Positions 5,953-6,010 of a stretch of DNA of 6,010 nt are shown in pieces; within the stretch, counting starts at the first letter, position 1, and each line of letters begins with the position of its first letter. Position numbers and translations under genes: made by a program. The notes below the pieces were generated by a model that was given only the letters and a program-made list of their open reading frames with translations, was not told the DNA's origin and made no database searches. Origin of the DNA: Hydrogenothermaceae bacterium (GTDB lineage Bacteria > Aquificota > Aquificia > Aquificales > Hydrogenothermaceae); the NCBI GenBank assembly GCA_026984355.1, contig JALSSG010000210.1, positions 1-6,010 on the forward strand, written 5' to 3'.

Positions 5953-5980
5953 GATGAAATGTCAAAAAAATAGATGAAAT
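5953..5980 (+). repeat. GATGAAAT direct repeat at 20-base spacing
   Basis: GATGAAAT occurs at 5953-5960 and again at 5973-5980, start to start 20 bases, about two helical turns, placing both copies on one DNA face. They lie just upstream of the TATAAT at 5986-5991, where activator or repressor sites are common. Two copies of an eight-base AT-rich word could still be chance. Confidence 0.35.
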
Positions 5981-5985
5981 CGTTA

Positions 5986-6004
5986 TATAATAAAATCAGG
6001 AGGT
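5986..6004 (+). promoter_or_regulatory. Putative -10 box and Shine-Dalgarno of a gene starting beyond the right edge
   Basis: TATAAT (5986-5991) is a perfect -10 hexamer, without a convincing -35 at 16-18 bases. AGGAGGT (5998-6004) is a strong Shine-Dalgarno, and the start codon should fall within a few bases after the window end. If this -10 is used, transcription would begin at about the Shine-Dalgarno itself, giving an extremely short leader. Either the leader is unusually short or the real promoter lies further upstream. Confidence 0.5.
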
Positions 6005-6010
6005 AAGTCT

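Larger units (their letters stand above)
5792..6010. other. AT-rich divergent intergenic control region
   Basis: This gap of at least 219 bases separates mscS (leftward) from an unseen rightward gene whose Shine-Dalgarno is at the window edge. It is almost free of G and C. It contains the 19-base dyad at 5878-5896, T-tracts at 10-13-base spacing (5875-5935) and the GATGAAAT direct repeat (5953-5980). I see no coding frame with a ribosome site and no tRNA- or riboswitch-like structure in it. Confidence 0.7.

Overview
The window is AT-rich bacterial DNA with strong use of ATA for Ile and AGA/AGG for Arg. It carries typical Gram-negative envelope genes: a signal-peptide OmpA protein, a DUF481 outer-membrane barrel and an MscS channel. 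Codon style, Lys/Glu-rich proteins and gene content fit a low-GC thermophilic lineage such as Hydrogenothermaceae (Aquificota, Sulfurihydrogenibium-like). That assignment is an inference from style only; other low-GC Gram-negative groups are possible.

Layout: two converging blocks meet at a GC-rich hairpin near 2603-2618. The left block (+ strand) has the 3' two thirds of bioF (biotin synthesis, PLP enzyme; 1-798), then prfB (peptide chain release factor 2; 890-2002), then an NAD(P)H-dependent flavodoxin-fold oxidoreductase (2021-2599). These three do not form an obvious pathway. The last two are 18 bases apart and are probably co-transcribed.

The right block (- strand, read from right to left) is a compact three-gene envelope operon: mscS (5791-4982), an OmpA-family protein with eight thrombospondin-type-3 calcium-binding repeats (4962-3370), and a DUF481 outer-membrane barrel protein (3347-2625). 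Gaps are about 20 bases, each holding a Shine-Dalgarno sequence, and the operon ends at the shared hairpin. Together they suggest a module for envelope integrity: an inner-membrane tension valve, a peptidoglycan-to-outer-membrane tether with a long rigid spacer, and an outer-membrane barrel.

The last 219 bases are a very AT-rich divergent control region. It has a 9+9 inverted repeat, T-tracts phased near 10-11 bases, a GATGAAAT direct repeat 20 bases apart, a TATAAT box, and a Shine-Dalgarno for a + strand gene that starts just beyond the window.

I did not find a clearly novel system such as a CRISPR array, phage, transposon or toxin-antitoxin. The most unusual signals are the three-unit higher-order pattern in the TSP3 array and the architecture of the divergent control region.
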